Of a DNA stretch of 64,000 nucleotides, positions 8,658-17,943 are shown piece after piece. Origin of the DNA: Candidatus Gastranaerophilales bacterium. Its GTDB lineage: Bacteria > Cyanobacteriota > Vampirovibrionia > Gastranaerophilales > Gastranaerophilaceae. Made by a program: the position numbers and the translations under genes. The DNA is taken from positions 1 to 64,000 of the forward strand of contig CALVHB010000025.1 in assembly GCA_944327275.1 (NCBI GenBank). Direction: 5' to 3'. Each line of letters starts with the position of its first letter. The first letter of the stretch is position 1. A model generated the notes under the pieces. It did no database searches. It was given only the letters and a program-made list of their open reading frames with translations, and had not been told where the DNA came from.

Positions 8658-10616
8658 TTAGTACATTATGTCGCCTACACCAAAAGTAAAGTAACCGTTT
8701 CTGTTGCCGTTGTCTCCAGGGTTTGTAAGAGGAATACCATAATCGATAGATAAAGGTCCCATACCAGGAATGTACAATTTTAAACCTACACCGGCAGATA
8801 CTGCATAAAGCGGTCTGTCATATATTTGGTCTGTAATTGATGGGTTAAATATTTTACCTGCATCAGCCCAGACAGTGAATCTTAAGTTATTTAAGAAGTT
8901 AATTCTTGTTCTATCTAAGAATGGAATTGGTGTTGCAAATTCAGCACTACCCATGATGAACGCATCACCTGTACCTACACCACTCATTTTGAAACCTCTT
9001 ATGGTGTAAGGTCCACCAAGTCTGTATGCCATTACCTCAGGCATATTATCCCCGTGAAGTTTACCGCCACCTTTTGCAGTGAATGATAACGAAGATTTTT
9101 TACCAACAGGAATGTATTGTTTAACCATACCTGTTAATTTTCCGTGTGTTTTGTTGAAGTCTATTATGCCTATTTCTTCATCAAACCTTAAACTTGCCAT
9201 TGTACCTTTTCTAGTTACAGTTGCATTGTCACGAGTGTCGTACAATAGTGCAGGACTCAATGAAAGGAATAGACCACCTTCCAACTGTTTAGCACGTTCT
9301 GAAATTGGAATATTATATTTAGAATACAAGCTGCTGATTTTATTCCAATCACCTTCAGAAACATCAATATTTTCTATACCAAGTGAGAATGTTGATGTTA
9401 CATGTTTATTACTTTTCATTCTATGCGCAACAGTTGCTTCTGCTCCTATTCTGCGTTCAATTGCCAAAGGAACCTGATAGCTACCGAAGTCTCTGTAGAA
9501 TATTTTACTCATTAAAGAAGTATCAGCATTGTAGAAATAAGGTTTAAAATAGCTTAATTCTGCTTGTAAATTCATTCTACGTTTTATAGATGCATCGTTT
9601 AAAATTACACCTGTACCGGCAATACCATTCAATGCAAGTCTTTCATTTCTACCAAGGAAATTGTTATCAGCAATACCAACTGATCCAAATACACCGGTTA
9701 CTGAGTCAATACCTCCGCCAACGGAAATACTTGCAGTTCTTTGTTCTTCGATATTTATTGTAATATCGTATTTGTCAGGATCTTCTGTTGGTTCAATTTC
9801 TCTTGTAACATCTTTGAAAGCTTGTGTTGCGTATAATCTTACAAGATCTTCTTTTAACAAATTTTCATTATAAATCATTCCGGGTTCGGTCAAGATGTTT
9901 CTTTCGATAACGTAATCTTTTGTTTTTTCGTTTCCGGAAATTAGGATTTTATTGATAGTTCCTTCTTTAATACTGATATTTACTGTTCCATCAGGATCGT
10001 CTGAAACTGATTCGATTCGAGCAAGAATGTATCCTTTTGAACTGTAGCAATCTTGAATTTTTGCAATTGCTTCGTTAATTTGAGCAATATTTTGAGGCTT
10101 GCCTTTCATCGGTAAAAGGTAAGTTAGTATTTCATCTGTAGAAATAACGGTGTTCCCCTCAATTGTGAAATCCGTTATTGGAGCATTTTCTTCCAGAATA
10201 ATTTTTAAGGTAACAGTTCCATCATGGTTATTAATAGGGATAGCTTTCATTTTTTCTGAGAAATAACCAAGTTGATATATCGCTTTTAAATCTCTTCGAA
10301 CAGCGTCTCTTGTGTATTTATCGCCTTTTTGCATTTTCATCTGTTCAAGAATAAGAGATGTATCTATAACGTTGTTTCCAAGGATTTCAATATTTTTAAT
10401 TGTCTTTGTTCCGGCAGTATTTTCGGTAGTGCTTACTGATGCTGATGTAGTTGGAGTTTCATTCCCAAATTGAGTGGCAGCAGGCGGTTGAAGATTGTGC
10501 ATTTCAGGATTAGCATTGCTATCCCAAAAATCATCTTGAGCTACACCCTGTAATGGGGACATCATAACCAACAGCAGGGTTATTAAAGATATATGTATTT
10601 TGTTCAATAAATTCAA
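8658..10616 (-). CDS. bamA: Outer-membrane assembly protein BamA (Omp85 family)
   Basis: 652 residues. Signal peptide (LLNKIHISLITLLLVMM...VAQ), a low-complexity linker to about residue 70, then three POTRA-like repeats (starting near TIKNIEILGNNVID, APITDFTIEGNTVI, TINKILISGNEK), and a C-terminal 16-strand-type barrel. Barrel signatures are LFLSLSPALLYDTRDN, the lid-loop motif RGFKMSG and GPLSIDYGIPL. It folds beta-barrel proteins into the outer membrane, so the organism has one. Three POTRA domains rather than five is as in cyanobacterial Omp85. The start appears to be TTG at 10616, with GGTAGAG a few bases upstream. First gene of the bamA-ompH-udp cluster. Confidence 0.92.
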   Translation of the reverse strand: MNLLNKIHISLITLLLVMMSPLQGVAQDDFWDSNANPEMHNLQPPAATQFGNETPTTSASVSTTENTAGTKTIKNIEILGNNVIDTSLILEQMKMQKGDKYTRDAVRRDLKAIYQLGYFSEKMKAIPINNHDGTVTLKIILEENAPITDFTIEGNTVISTDEILTYLLPMKGKPQNIAQINEAIAKIQDCYSSKGYILARIESVSDDPDGTVNISIKEGTINKILISGNEKTKDYVIERNILTEPGMIYNENLLKEDLVRLYATQAFKDVTREIEPTEDPDKYDITINIEEQRTASISVGGGIDSVTGVFGSVGIADNNFLGRNERLALNGIAGTGVILNDASIKRRMNLQAELSYFKPYFYNADTSLMSKIFYRDFGSYQVPLAIERRIGAEATVAHRMKSNKHVTSTFSLGIENIDVSEGDWNKISSLYSKYNIPISERAKQLEGGLFLSLSPALLYDTRDNATVTRKGTMASLRFDEEIGIIDFNKTHGKLTGMVKQYIPVGKKSSLSFTAKGGGKLHGDNMPEVMAYRLGGPYTIRGFKMSGVGTGDAFIMGSAEFATPIPFLDRTRINFLNNLRFTVWADAGKIFNPSITDQIYDRPLYAVSAGVGLKLYIPGMGPLSIDYGIPLTNPGDNGNRNGYFTFGVGDIMY

Positions 10617-10742
10617 AAAATCTCTACCTTAAAAACTTCGTTATACTATCCTGAAAACATTATACCATAAATTAAAAAAAGTGAAATATGTTAAACTAAG
10701 TTATGTGAAGTAATTTTTTAAATTTTTATGTGATATTACAAT

Positions 10743-11552
10743 TTAATTTATGCATTTTTTGTAGACATCATTTTTGTTTAGTTCGTATAATTCGGATAGA
10801 ATTATTGATATATCTTTAGCTTTAAATCCTTTTGATTTTAGGATATCAATTTTATCTTCGATATCTATATCGTTTTCAGTTTGTTTTTCTTTAAATATAA
10901 TTCCTACAATTTCACCTTTAATTGGGTTATTTTTAAAATATTCAATTACGTTTTCTGTGGAATCAATTACGACTTCTTCATATATTTTTGAAAGTTCTCT
11001 TCCTATACCTACTTTTGTGTTCGGTCTTGAAGTTTTTACAATTTCAAGTGTGTTTAAAATTCTATTTGGTGAATCATAGAAAACTAAATCATTTTTTTTG
11101 TGATTTTTTATAATATTTTCAATTTGACTTTTTGTTTTCGGTAAGAATCCTACAAATATGAATTCTTCTCTATCTCTTGGAATTTGTGAAAGAAATGTTA
11201 CAACAGCGTTTGCTCCTGGAAGTGAAGTTACTTTATAGTTTTGTCTTTTTAATTCTTTTACGATTACAGCTCCTGGATCGCAAAACAAAGGAGTTCCAGC
11301 ATCTGATACTAATGCTATTTTTTCTCCGTTTGATAATATTTTTAAAAATAAATCTATGCGTTCTTTTTCATTAAACTTATGATATGAGATGCATCTTGTT
11401 TTTATATCATAATGATTTAAGAGTTTTTGAGTTACTCTTATGTCTTCACAAGCTATGACATCAACGGAATTTAAGACTTCTATCGCCCTTAGAGTTATGT
11501 CTTTAAGGTTGCCTATTGGAGTTGGAACTATGTAAAAATCATAATCTTTCAT
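10743..11552 (-). CDS. rsmI: 16S rRNA (cytidine(1402)-2'-O)-methyltransferase
   Basis: 269 residues, normal for RsmI, a tetrapyrrole-methylase-fold enzyme that methylates C1402 in the decoding centre of 16S rRNA with SAM. Motifs: VPTPIGNLKDITLRA at residues 8-22, ACEDIRVTQKLL, ALVSDAGTPLFCDPG (SAM-binding loop) and LPGANAVVTFLS. A TGATAAAAT extended -10 box ends 6 bases before the ATG, so the transcript is probably leaderless. It lies downstream of the binding-lipoprotein gene on the same strand. Confidence 0.93.
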   Translation of the reverse strand: MKDYDFYIVPTPIGNLKDITLRAIEVLNSVDVIACEDIRVTQKLLNHYDIKTRCISYHKFNEKERIDLFLKILSNGEKIALVSDAGTPLFCDPGAVIVKELKRQNYKVTSLPGANAVVTFLSQIPRDREEFIFVGFLPKTKSQIENIIKNHKKNDLVFYDSPNRILNTLEIVKTSRPNTKVGIGRELSKIYEEVVIDSTENVIEYFKNNPIKGEIVGIIFKEKQTENDIDIEDKIDILKSKGFKAKDISIILSELYELNKNDVYKKCIN

Positions 11553-11568
11553 AAGCTGATTTTATCAC
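11553..11568 (-). promoter_or_regulatory. Extended -10 promoter directly before rsmI start
   Basis: Read on the minus strand, TGA-TAAAAT ends 6 bases before the rsmI ATG. Transcription would begin at or next to the A of ATG, leaving no room for a Shine-Dalgarno sequence. No consensus -35 box is visible, as expected for TGn-type promoters. Confidence 0.5.
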
Positions 11569-11583
11569 AAATAATGCTTAAAA

Positions 11584-12720
11584 TTAATTAAAAATTTTTT
11601 CCGTTTCCTTTTTTACGTCATTGAGTATTTCGTTATAATTCACTGTTACAGGCGTTGGTTTGGATGTTGATATGATGTCTAAAAATATTTCTGCATGTTC
11701 AGGCTTTTTGTTGTCAAGAAATATTTTGGAATTTGCTACATCTATTCTTGCCGGTACTATAAGTCCGCTTTGGGTAAATTTTTCACTGCTGTTTTTTGAT
11801 GATAGATAGTTTATCAACATATTAGCCTCTTTTTTATGTTTTGAAGCTTTTGAAATAGCCCATCCGGAGGCGTCAAGTTGAACAATACTGCCATTAGTAC
11901 CCTTTGGAAACGGTGCTATATCCCAGTCAAAACCAGCTTCTTCTCTGATTTTAGGGGTCATCCATCTACCTGAAAGATACATTCCCAAACGTCCTTGAAG
12001 AAACATTTGTCCCATCGTAGCGCTTGCACTCTCATTAGTTTTCGGGGCAACGTGATATTTTTTTCGTAAGTCAGCATAAAATTTAATTGCATCTATACTT
12101 TCTTTCTTGTTTATTTCGGAAGGCAGTATTCCGCCGCCGTTGCTCATAAGGTATGGAAGATAAAATAGAGGATCTTCCTCAAAACTGATTCCAAAAGTGT
12201 CCTTATCTGTCAACTTGATTGCTGTTTCCAGAAAATCTTTCATTGTCCAATTTTTTGAAGGGTATGGGATGTGCTTTTTATCAAATATGTCCTTGTTGTA
12301 GTATATTACAAGATTTGAGACATCTCGAGGAATAGCGTATAGTTTGCCGTTAAAACTAAGAGCTTCTGTTGACTGTTTGAAAAATGCTCCGTTGTCATTG
12401 AGCGGTTCGAGTAAATTTGCGTTGGCATATATCGGCAGGTATAAATTGTTTATGAATATAACATCAGGAGAGGTATTTGAAGCAAAGAGAAGATGTATTT
12501 TTTGAAAGTAATTTTGCGGAATGTGCATAAAGTCAACTTTTATATCTGGGTTTGACTGTTCAAATTCGTTAATTATTGGTCTAAGAATATCAACCTCAGA
12601 TTTAGACCCCCAACTTGCAAATTGGATTGTCGTTCTATTCTCATTTTTAGAACATCCACAAAATAAAAAAATACAAAATATCAGAATTGGTAGTAATTTT
12701 ATGCTATTTGTAAATTTCAC
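11584..12720 (-). CDS. Extracellular solute-binding lipoprotein, ABC sugar transport type
   Basis: 378 residues. A lipoprotein signal peptide is visible (ILIFCIFLFCGCS; lipobox Cys near residue 23), so the protein is anchored outside the inner membrane. The mature start TTIQFASWGS and the segments DVIFINNLYLPIYANANLLEPL, YAIPRDVSNLVIYYNKD and GRWMTPKIREEAGFDWDIAPFP are typical of family 1 (MalE/UgpB-like) binding proteins. No permease or ATPase gene lies next to it, so it must work with a transporter elsewhere. The start is probably GTG. It sits 26 bases after the AMIN-like gene. Confidence 0.85.
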   Translation of the reverse strand: MKFTNSIKLLPILIFCIFLFCGCSKNENRTTIQFASWGSKSEVDILRPIINEFEQSNPDIKVDFMHIPQNYFQKIHLLFASNTSPDVIFINNLYLPIYANANLLEPLNDNGAFFKQSTEALSFNGKLYAIPRDVSNLVIYYNKDIFDKKHIPYPSKNWTMKDFLETAIKLTDKDTFGISFEEDPLFYLPYLMSNGGGILPSEINKKESIDAIKFYADLRKKYHVAPKTNESASATMGQMFLQGRLGMYLSGRWMTPKIREEAGFDWDIAPFPKGTNGSIVQLDASGWAISKASKHKKEANMLINYLSSKNSSEKFTQSGLIVPARIDVANSKIFLDNKKPEHAEIFLDIISTSKPTPVTVNYNEILNDVKKETEKIFN

Positions 12721-12746
12721 TTTTTAATGCTCTCTTTTAATCTGTA

Positions 12747-14645
12747 TTATAGTTCAATCAAAACACCCATTTTGTTGTTGTCAACTTCTACGAGAGATTT
12801 GAAACCTTCTGTTTTTACCATATATACGTTGTTTTTATCTTTTCTTACTTGAATAGGTTTGCTTATATTTTTGTTGAATTTTTTTAGTACAAATATGTCA
12901 TCATTAACTTTTCCAATCAAAGATGATTTACCGTCAAGGTTTACCATATAGAAACCTTTGTTTTCGTCAATGTTAAATCCTGATTTGATTATCAAATTAT
13001 TTAAATAATCTTGTTTTGTATTTTTATGAGTCATTTCAATAGGATTTGTTTGAATTTCCGGTTTTTGTATCGGTTGTTCAATTTTTACGGGTTCATTGGT
13101 GATTTTGTTTTGTTGTTCTTCTTTATCCAATATTGAGAAGTACTCATCAACAGAAGACATAATATATTCAGAGTGTTTGAACTTAATTCTTGATTTATCG
13201 ACATCTTCAATATTCAAGTTTGCATTTTTCAAACTTCTAGGATTTGAGTGTAATGGAGAACTTCCCAAGTCTACATTCTTTTGTTCATGAAGTGGAATTT
13301 CTTTTTCATATTTTTTGAAACGGCTCTTGATTCTATCTCTGCTTGTTGTGTTCAAAGATTTTTTTCTATCAAAAGCTTTGAATTTAATTGTATTTTGGAT
13401 TGAATCTTCTTCGCTTTGTACCTCTACTATTTCAGGAGTGATTTCGTCAGGAAGAGGCATTTCTTCAAGTAATTTTTCAAGTTCAGTACGTTTTTGATTA
13501 AGTTCATCAACAGCTGCAGGTTTTTTGATGAATGTGTATGAACCTTTGTTTTTACCTCTTGAAACAGGTTTTGCACTTTCATCCAGGTACATTTGATATT
13601 TTTCTTGCCAAGAAAGAGATTTGTTGTTTACGATATTACTATATTTGTTGTTAGAAGAACCATTCGCTGGAACGTTAGATTCTGCGTAATTGGTCCTTTG
13701 ATTATTCGAGTTTTTAAACAACATTCCTAGTATTTTCATTAGCATAATAACACCTAAAACACCTGCCAGTGGCTTTTTAGCTTTATTAGGGATTTTGTTA
13801 TAAAGCTTTTTAGCATTTTGTTTAACAGTAGACAATATCGGGGTATTGTTATTTACATTAATATTATTTTCTTTTGGTAAATATTTCATATCGACCGGTT
13901 GATTATTCTCAACTGGTTGTTTTACTTCTTGCAGAGGAATGCTTGGAACATGTTTTTCAAGCTGATCTTGTTTAGCTTCATTAATAAGTTCTGCTAAATG
14001 TTCTCTTCTGTTTTGTCTTTCAACAATTTCAGGAGAGATTTCTTTTAATTCTATTTTTGGTTTATTAATTTGTTTTTGTACAGATGAGTTTGTCTTTTGC
14101 TCTTGAGTATTTTTTACTGTTGTATTTGATTTATTTACAGTAATTTCTGTTTTTGGAGCTTGTTTTTTAGCTTGTACAGGTTTTGCTACATTGTTTTTCA
14201 CGGCATTTGCCTGTGCAATTAATGTTTTGTATTCTTTTTGTTCATTAGCATCCAAGATGCTTTTTTGAGTATTTGTTTTAATATCAAGCGGTTTTGTAGT
14301 AATCAAAGTTACTTTAGTGTATCCGCCACTTGTATCGTTAACTGTTTTAACATCTATGTTAGAAACAAGATCTTTAACCCCGTTCAAACTAGAGCTGCTA
14401 AAACCATTACTTTGAACTTTAGGGATAAGGATTACGTATTTATTGTCGGATTTTTTTCTTACAAGTACGTTATCATTGTAGGTGTTAGAAGTAAAAAGTG
14501 TTACGTTAACAGAATCGTTTGAAGAACGTTTCAAATCCAGTTGCACTAAATTATTACCTTCATTTGCAACCGAACTTGACAAAGTCGCTGCAGATAAGGC
14601 AAGCAATAGAGCAACACCTATTAATTTAGATTTTTTTACTACCAT
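12747..14645 (-). CDS. Large secreted/membrane protein with AMIN-like N-terminal domain
   Basis: 632 residues. A signal peptide (LIGVALLLALSAATLSSSVA) is followed at about 30-130 by a beta-rich region (VQLDLKRSS...VLVRKKSDNKYVILIP...TKVTLITTKPLDI). This resembles an AMIN domain, which localises cell-envelope proteins to peptidoglycan. Then come a long Lys/Gln/Asn-rich low-complexity region, a second hydrophobic helix at about 293-310 (LAGVLGVIMLMKILGMLF), and a disordered charged tail that ends in a small folded domain (NKGFYMVNLDGKSSLIGKV). The two hydrophobic segments suggest a periplasmic N-terminal domain and a cytoplasmic C-terminal half. Domain assignment is by pattern only. Confidence 0.6.
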   Translation of the reverse strand: MVVKKSKLIGVALLLALSAATLSSSVANEGNNLVQLDLKRSSNDSVNVTLFTSNTYNDNVLVRKKSDNKYVILIPKVQSNGFSSSSLNGVKDLVSNIDVKTVNDTSGGYTKVTLITTKPLDIKTNTQKSILDANEQKEYKTLIAQANAVKNNVAKPVQAKKQAPKTEITVNKSNTTVKNTQEQKTNSSVQKQINKPKIELKEISPEIVERQNRREHLAELINEAKQDQLEKHVPSIPLQEVKQPVENNQPVDMKYLPKENNINVNNNTPILSTVKQNAKKLYNKIPNKAKKPLAGVLGVIMLMKILGMLFKNSNNQRTNYAESNVPANGSSNNKYSNIVNNKSLSWQEKYQMYLDESAKPVSRGKNKGSYTFIKKPAAVDELNQKRTELEKLLEEMPLPDEITPEIVEVQSEEDSIQNTIKFKAFDRKKSLNTTSRDRIKSRFKKYEKEIPLHEQKNVDLGSSPLHSNPRSLKNANLNIEDVDKSRIKFKHSEYIMSSVDEYFSILDKEEQQNKITNEPVKIEQPIQKPEIQTNPIEMTHKNTKQDYLNNLIIKSGFNIDENKGFYMVNLDGKSSLIGKVNDDIFVLKKFNKNISKPIQVRKDKNNVYMVKTEGFKSLVEVDNNKMGVLIEL

Positions 14646-14731
14646 TTTCTACCGTTAAATTTTTCCCTATATTATATATAATACTTTGAGATTAAAAAAA
14701 TTGCTAGTTTGTAAAAAAAATACACTTTTTA

Positions 14732-14747
14732 TGTTACAATTATTTTT
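14732..14747 (+). promoter_or_regulatory. Extended -10 promoter directly before era start
   Basis: TGTTACAAT (14732-14740) is a TGn-type extended -10 box and ends 7 bases before the era ATG. No ribosome binding site fits between them, so the era mRNA is probably leaderless. The -35 region has only a weak TTGTAA at an over-long spacing. Confidence 0.55.
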
Positions 14748-15638
14748 ATGAAAAGTGGTTTTACAGTTATAATAGGTCGTCCAAATGTCGGGAAATCAAC
14801 TCTTTTGAATTGTATTTTGGGTCAAAAGATAGTTATTGCTACGGATAAGGCCCAAACTACAAGAAAAAGAATCAAGGGAATTTACACAAGTGAAGAAGGA
14901 CAAATAGTTTTTGTAGATACTCCCGGAGTTCACAAACCTTTGAACAAACTTGGAGAATTTTTGTTAGATGAATCAAAACTTGCTGTGCCGGATGCTGATT
15001 TAATAATTTTCCTTGTTGATGGATCTGAGCCTGCGGGAAAAGGCGATAAGTGGATCGCGAAAAATCTTCTGCAAACGGATATTCCTATTCTAATTGTTAT
15101 GAATAAAGTTGATAAGTTAAAAAATCTTGGTAAGGTAGAAGAAAATCTTTTATCTTATAAGACTTTGTTTGAAAAGAATTATCCTGTTGTGCGAATTTCC
15201 GCTAAAACAGGGCGTAATATTGATACTTTAATGAAAAATATTTTTAAAAATCTTCCTGAAGGAGATCTTTTATATCCTGAGGATATTGTCACTGAAGAAT
15301 CTATGCGTGATGTTACGGAAGAAATTGTAAGAGAAAAAATCCTTCTTAATACGTCTGATGAAATACCTCATTCTGTGGCGGTAAAAATTGAAAATTATAC
15401 TGAAAGTGAGGATATTGACAGGATTTATGCAACTATATTTTGTGAAACAAAAAGTCAGAAAGGAATTCTGATTGGTAAAGGCGGGAATTTGCTTAAGAAA
15501 ATAGGTATGGAAGCCCGTATGGAATTAGAAAAAATAGTTGAAAAGAAAGTGTTTTTAGGTCTGGAAGTTAAAGTCGAAAAAGATTGGCGAAAAAAACAAA
15601 ATATGTTAAAGCAATTTGGTTACGAACAAGAAAAGTAG
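14748..15638 (+). CDS. era: GTPase Era, ribosome assembly
   Basis: 296 residues. Walker A GRPNVGKST begins at residue 10; switch/G2-G3 region TTRKRIKG and DTPGVHKPLNKLGEFL; G4 NKVD; G5 SAKTG. The C-terminal KH domain is marked by GILIGKGGNLLKKIG. Era binds the 3' end of 16S rRNA and helps 30S maturation. Full family length. It stands alone, convergent with the GNAT gene (6 bases between the stop codons). Confidence 0.95.
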   Translation: MKSGFTVIIGRPNVGKSTLLNCILGQKIVIATDKAQTTRKRIKGIYTSEEGQIVFVDTPGVHKPLNKLGEFLLDESKLAVPDADLIIFLVDGSEPAGKGDKWIAKNLLQTDIPILIVMNKVDKLKNLGKVEENLLSYKTLFEKNYPVVRISAKTGRNIDTLMKNIFKNLPEGDLLYPEDIVTEESMRDVTEEIVREKILLNTSDEIPHSVAVKIENYTESEDIDRIYATIFCETKSQKGILIGKGGNLLKKIGMEARMELEKIVEKKVFLGLEVKVEKDWRKKQNMLKQFGYEQEK

Positions 15639-15643
15639 TCTAG

Positions 15644-16315
15644 TTATTGCAAGTTGCATTTTTTTAGCAGGTCAACTTCTTTTGAACTTTTGTTCTTTTC
15701 TGTGAAAATTATTTTATTTAATTTTTCCAGAGCTTGTTTTACCCCTTCTTTATTGATTCTCATTGCAACAAGGTAATCTTCGCCTCCTGTTTGTTTAAAA
15801 CCAAGCTGCATGTACTTTGATACAGCTGAAAACGGACCATTAAGTATTGCATTTAGTTTGATTATTTCCGAATCATTTGATAAAAATTTAGAAAATAAAG
15901 TTTTGAATAAGCTTTTGCCTGCAAGTGTAACTTTTTCACCTTTGTTTACTGGCCAGGTGCAAACACTTTCGATATTAAATGTTTTCCCATTGCTTTGGTA
16001 CGTTAATATCCCACAGGGTTTATCATCTTTTACTGCAAGTATGCTTGTTCTGTTCGATGTGTTAGCTCTTCTTATCGCTAAATTGAAAATTTCTTGCCAT
16101 CTTTCAAATTCATCCTCTGTTATGTTAGAGTCTGGCATGAGTTCTTTCATTTTTATTCTATTGCGTAACTTTTCAAGAAAATCGTCATCTTTTTTGGTAA
16201 TTTCGTATAAATCTATCTTAGTTTCAATATTTTTTACAAAATTTTTTGATGTCTCAAGTTTTATTCCTGTAAAATTAGGGTTTATGCTAGTGTTGTAAAT
16301 ATTTATCTTTTGCAT
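15644..16315 (-). CDS. GNAT-like acetyltransferase with N-terminal NFTG tag
   Basis: 223 residues. The N-terminus MQKINIYNTSINPNFTG carries a Phe-x-Gly peptide at residues 15-17. From about 60 onward the chain looks like a GNAT fold: ILAVKDDKPCGILTYQSNGKTFNIESVCTWP for strands 2-4, a KGEKVTLAGKSLFKTLF segment where the acetyl-CoA loop is expected, and MQLGFKQTGGEDYLVAM for the last strands. The pyrophosphate-binding R/QxxGxG/A motif is degenerate, so activity is uncertain. Convergent with era. Substrate unknown. Confidence 0.65.
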   Translation of the reverse strand: MQKINIYNTSINPNFTGIKLETSKNFVKNIETKIDLYEITKKDDDFLEKLRNRIKMKELMPDSNITEDEFERWQEIFNLAIRRANTSNRTSILAVKDDKPCGILTYQSNGKTFNIESVCTWPVNKGEKVTLAGKSLFKTLFSKFLSNDSEIIKLNAILNGPFSAVSKYMQLGFKQTGGEDYLVAMRINKEGVKQALEKLNKIIFTEKNKSSKEVDLLKKCNLQ

Positions 16316-16391
16316 ACCAATATTATCTTTCTTCTGTATGCAGAAAAATTGGAGTAAAAAATTTTTTGCTAAATTTTTAAGTTATTTTAAG

Positions 16392-17090
16392 TTAAACAGA
16401 AAACTTGTATCCACCGCCATATATTGTTTCGATGTATTTTTTACCGTTTGAGATTTTTTCTATTTTGCTTCTTAAGTGTCTAATATGAACTCTTATAGTT
16501 TCTATATCATCATCCGGAGAATAGCCCCATACGTCTTTCAATAATTGTGCAGAGGATACCATATTGCCATGATTTTGGAACAACAGGTTTAGAATTTCAA
16601 ATTCTATAGGTGTTAGTTTAGCTTGTTTATCGCCTATTTTAATACTGTATAATTCAGGCAACAGAGTAACTTCTCCAAGGGTTAATAAGTCTCTTGTAGA
16701 TGCACTTTCAGGGATTTGTCTGGTGCGTTTTAATAAAGCCCTTACTCTTACTTGAAGTTCTTCCATCTCAAAAGGTTTGACCAGATAATCATCAACGCCT
16801 ATGTTAAACCCGTTTACTTTGTCATTTATTTGAGAAAGTGCAGTTAGCATTATTATTGGAATATCTTTTGTTGAATCATTTTTTCGAATTCTTTGTGCTA
16901 CAGTAAACCCATCAACTTCAGGCATCATAACATCAAGTATTACAAGAGACGGTAGTTCTTGTTTGCATAAAGCAAAGCCTTTTATCCCGTCAAAAGCTTG
17001 TATTACTTTGTATCCGCAAAGCTCAAGATTTACTTTGATTAACTCGTTTATTGCACTGTCGTCATCAATTACTAAAATTTTATTATCCAT
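16392..17090 (-). CDS. OmpR/PhoB-family response regulator
   Basis: 232 residues. The receiver domain (1-120) has acidic residues D9/D10, phospho-acceptor D53 in VILDVMMPE, a Thr in IIMLTALS and K in DDYLVKPFE. The winged-helix DNA-binding domain (about 135-232) has LTPIEFEILNLL, ETIRVHIRHLRSKIE and the C-terminal IYGGGYKFSV. The layout resembles cyanobacterial RpaB-type regulators, but the ortholog cannot be fixed by eye. No histidine kinase is adjacent, so it is an orphan. A TAGAAT box ends 6 bases before the ATG, suggesting a leaderless mRNA. Confidence 0.9.
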   Translation of the reverse strand: MDNKILVIDDDSAINELIKVNLELCGYKVIQAFDGIKGFALCKQELPSLVILDVMMPEVDGFTVAQRIRKNDSTKDIPIIMLTALSQINDKVNGFNIGVDDYLVKPFEMEELQVRVRALLKRTRQIPESASTRDLLTLGEVTLLPELYSIKIGDKQAKLTPIEFEILNLLFQNHGNMVSSAQLLKDVWGYSPDDDIETIRVHIRHLRSKIEKISNGKKYIETIYGGGYKFSV

Positions 17091-17347
17091 ATTTGTATTC
17101 TACAACAAAAAATCAGAGATATTTATATCTTGGATTAATAATTCTTAATAAAATTTATTCAGTAGGATTATTACTAACAGTGCATTCGGGGGTGTAAAAT
17201 TTTGAAGAAATGTAAAAAAAATAAATTTAAGTGTAAAAAATACAAATTTTTTATTTTTTGTAGTACTATGTTGATTGCATAATACATTTTAGTATTGATG
17301 TAGTAGTTTGTAGTAAGTATACATTTATGCAAAAGGAGGCACATGAA

Positions 17348-17803
17348 TTGGCAGTAACATCACCTTTTACAGCGTTTCAAGAAAACGGCAAAAAAGAAAT
17401 CCACTTAGGACAACACGTTTTAGCAGAATTTTTTGAGTGTGATCCAAACACACTGAATAGTATTGATAAAGTAGAAAAGTACATGGTGGATGCCGCCCTT
17501 GAATGTGGTGCTACTATCGTTCAAAAATGTTTCCATATGTTTAACCCATACGGAGTTTCAGGAGTTGTAATCATTTCTGAAAGTCACTTGGCTATTCATA
17601 CTTGGCCGGAATTAGGATATGCTGCAGTTGATTTATTCACTTGTGGTGATAAATGTGATCCGAAGGTTTCATATGAATTTTTGAAGAAAAAATTTAACTC
17701 TAAAAAGGCAACTTTCTCAGAATTAAAAAGAGGGATTATTGATGAAGAAACTCTTAAAGTTGCAGAAAAACCATTTGAAATTATGCAACAGTTTGCTGAT
17801 TAA
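17348..17803 (+). CDS. speD: S-adenosylmethionine decarboxylase proenzyme
   Basis: About 151 residues. The prokaryotic class pyruvoyl enzyme decarboxylates SAM to supply aminopropyl groups for spermidine. The self-cleavage and active-site region is ISESHLAIHTWPE; the Ser that becomes pyruvoyl is residue 79 counted from this start. Further markers are GYAAVDLFTCGD and the LGQHVLAEFFECD start of the fold. The ribosome binding site AAGGAGG (17332-17338) lies downstream of the in-frame ATG at 17327 and about 9 bases before TTG 17348, so TTG is the more likely start. No speE is adjacent. Confidence 0.93.
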   Translation: MAVTSPFTAFQENGKKEIHLGQHVLAEFFECDPNTLNSIDKVEKYMVDAALECGATIVQKCFHMFNPYGVSGVVIISESHLAIHTWPELGYAAVDLFTCGDKCDPKVSYEFLKKKFNSKKATFSELKRGIIDEETLKVAEKPFEIMQQFAD

Positions 17804-17830
17804 TAAGTAATGATTCAAACAAATATATAA

Positions 17831-17860
17831 AAAGGATTGGTAAAAGCCAATCCTTTTTTA
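17831..17860 (+). terminator. Rho-independent terminator after speD
   Basis: A perfect 10-bp stem AAAGGATTGG / CCAATCCTTT (17831-17840 with 17847-17856) with a 6-base loop, followed by a T run. It ends the speD transcript. Confidence 0.9.
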
Positions 17861-17943
17861 ATGTTAAATCATGTAAAAAAATTGACTTTATTGCATGACA
17901 TTGGACTTCTCTTTTTGTATCATTTAGCTAATAGGGGGTAGTA

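Noticed and set aside
9079-9477. Open frame of 132 codons on the plus strand inside bamA
   Set aside because: Antisense to a convincing beta-barrel gene, with no ribosome binding site; treated as a chance frame. The same holds for other long antisense frames such as those at 15810-16298 and 61888-62454.
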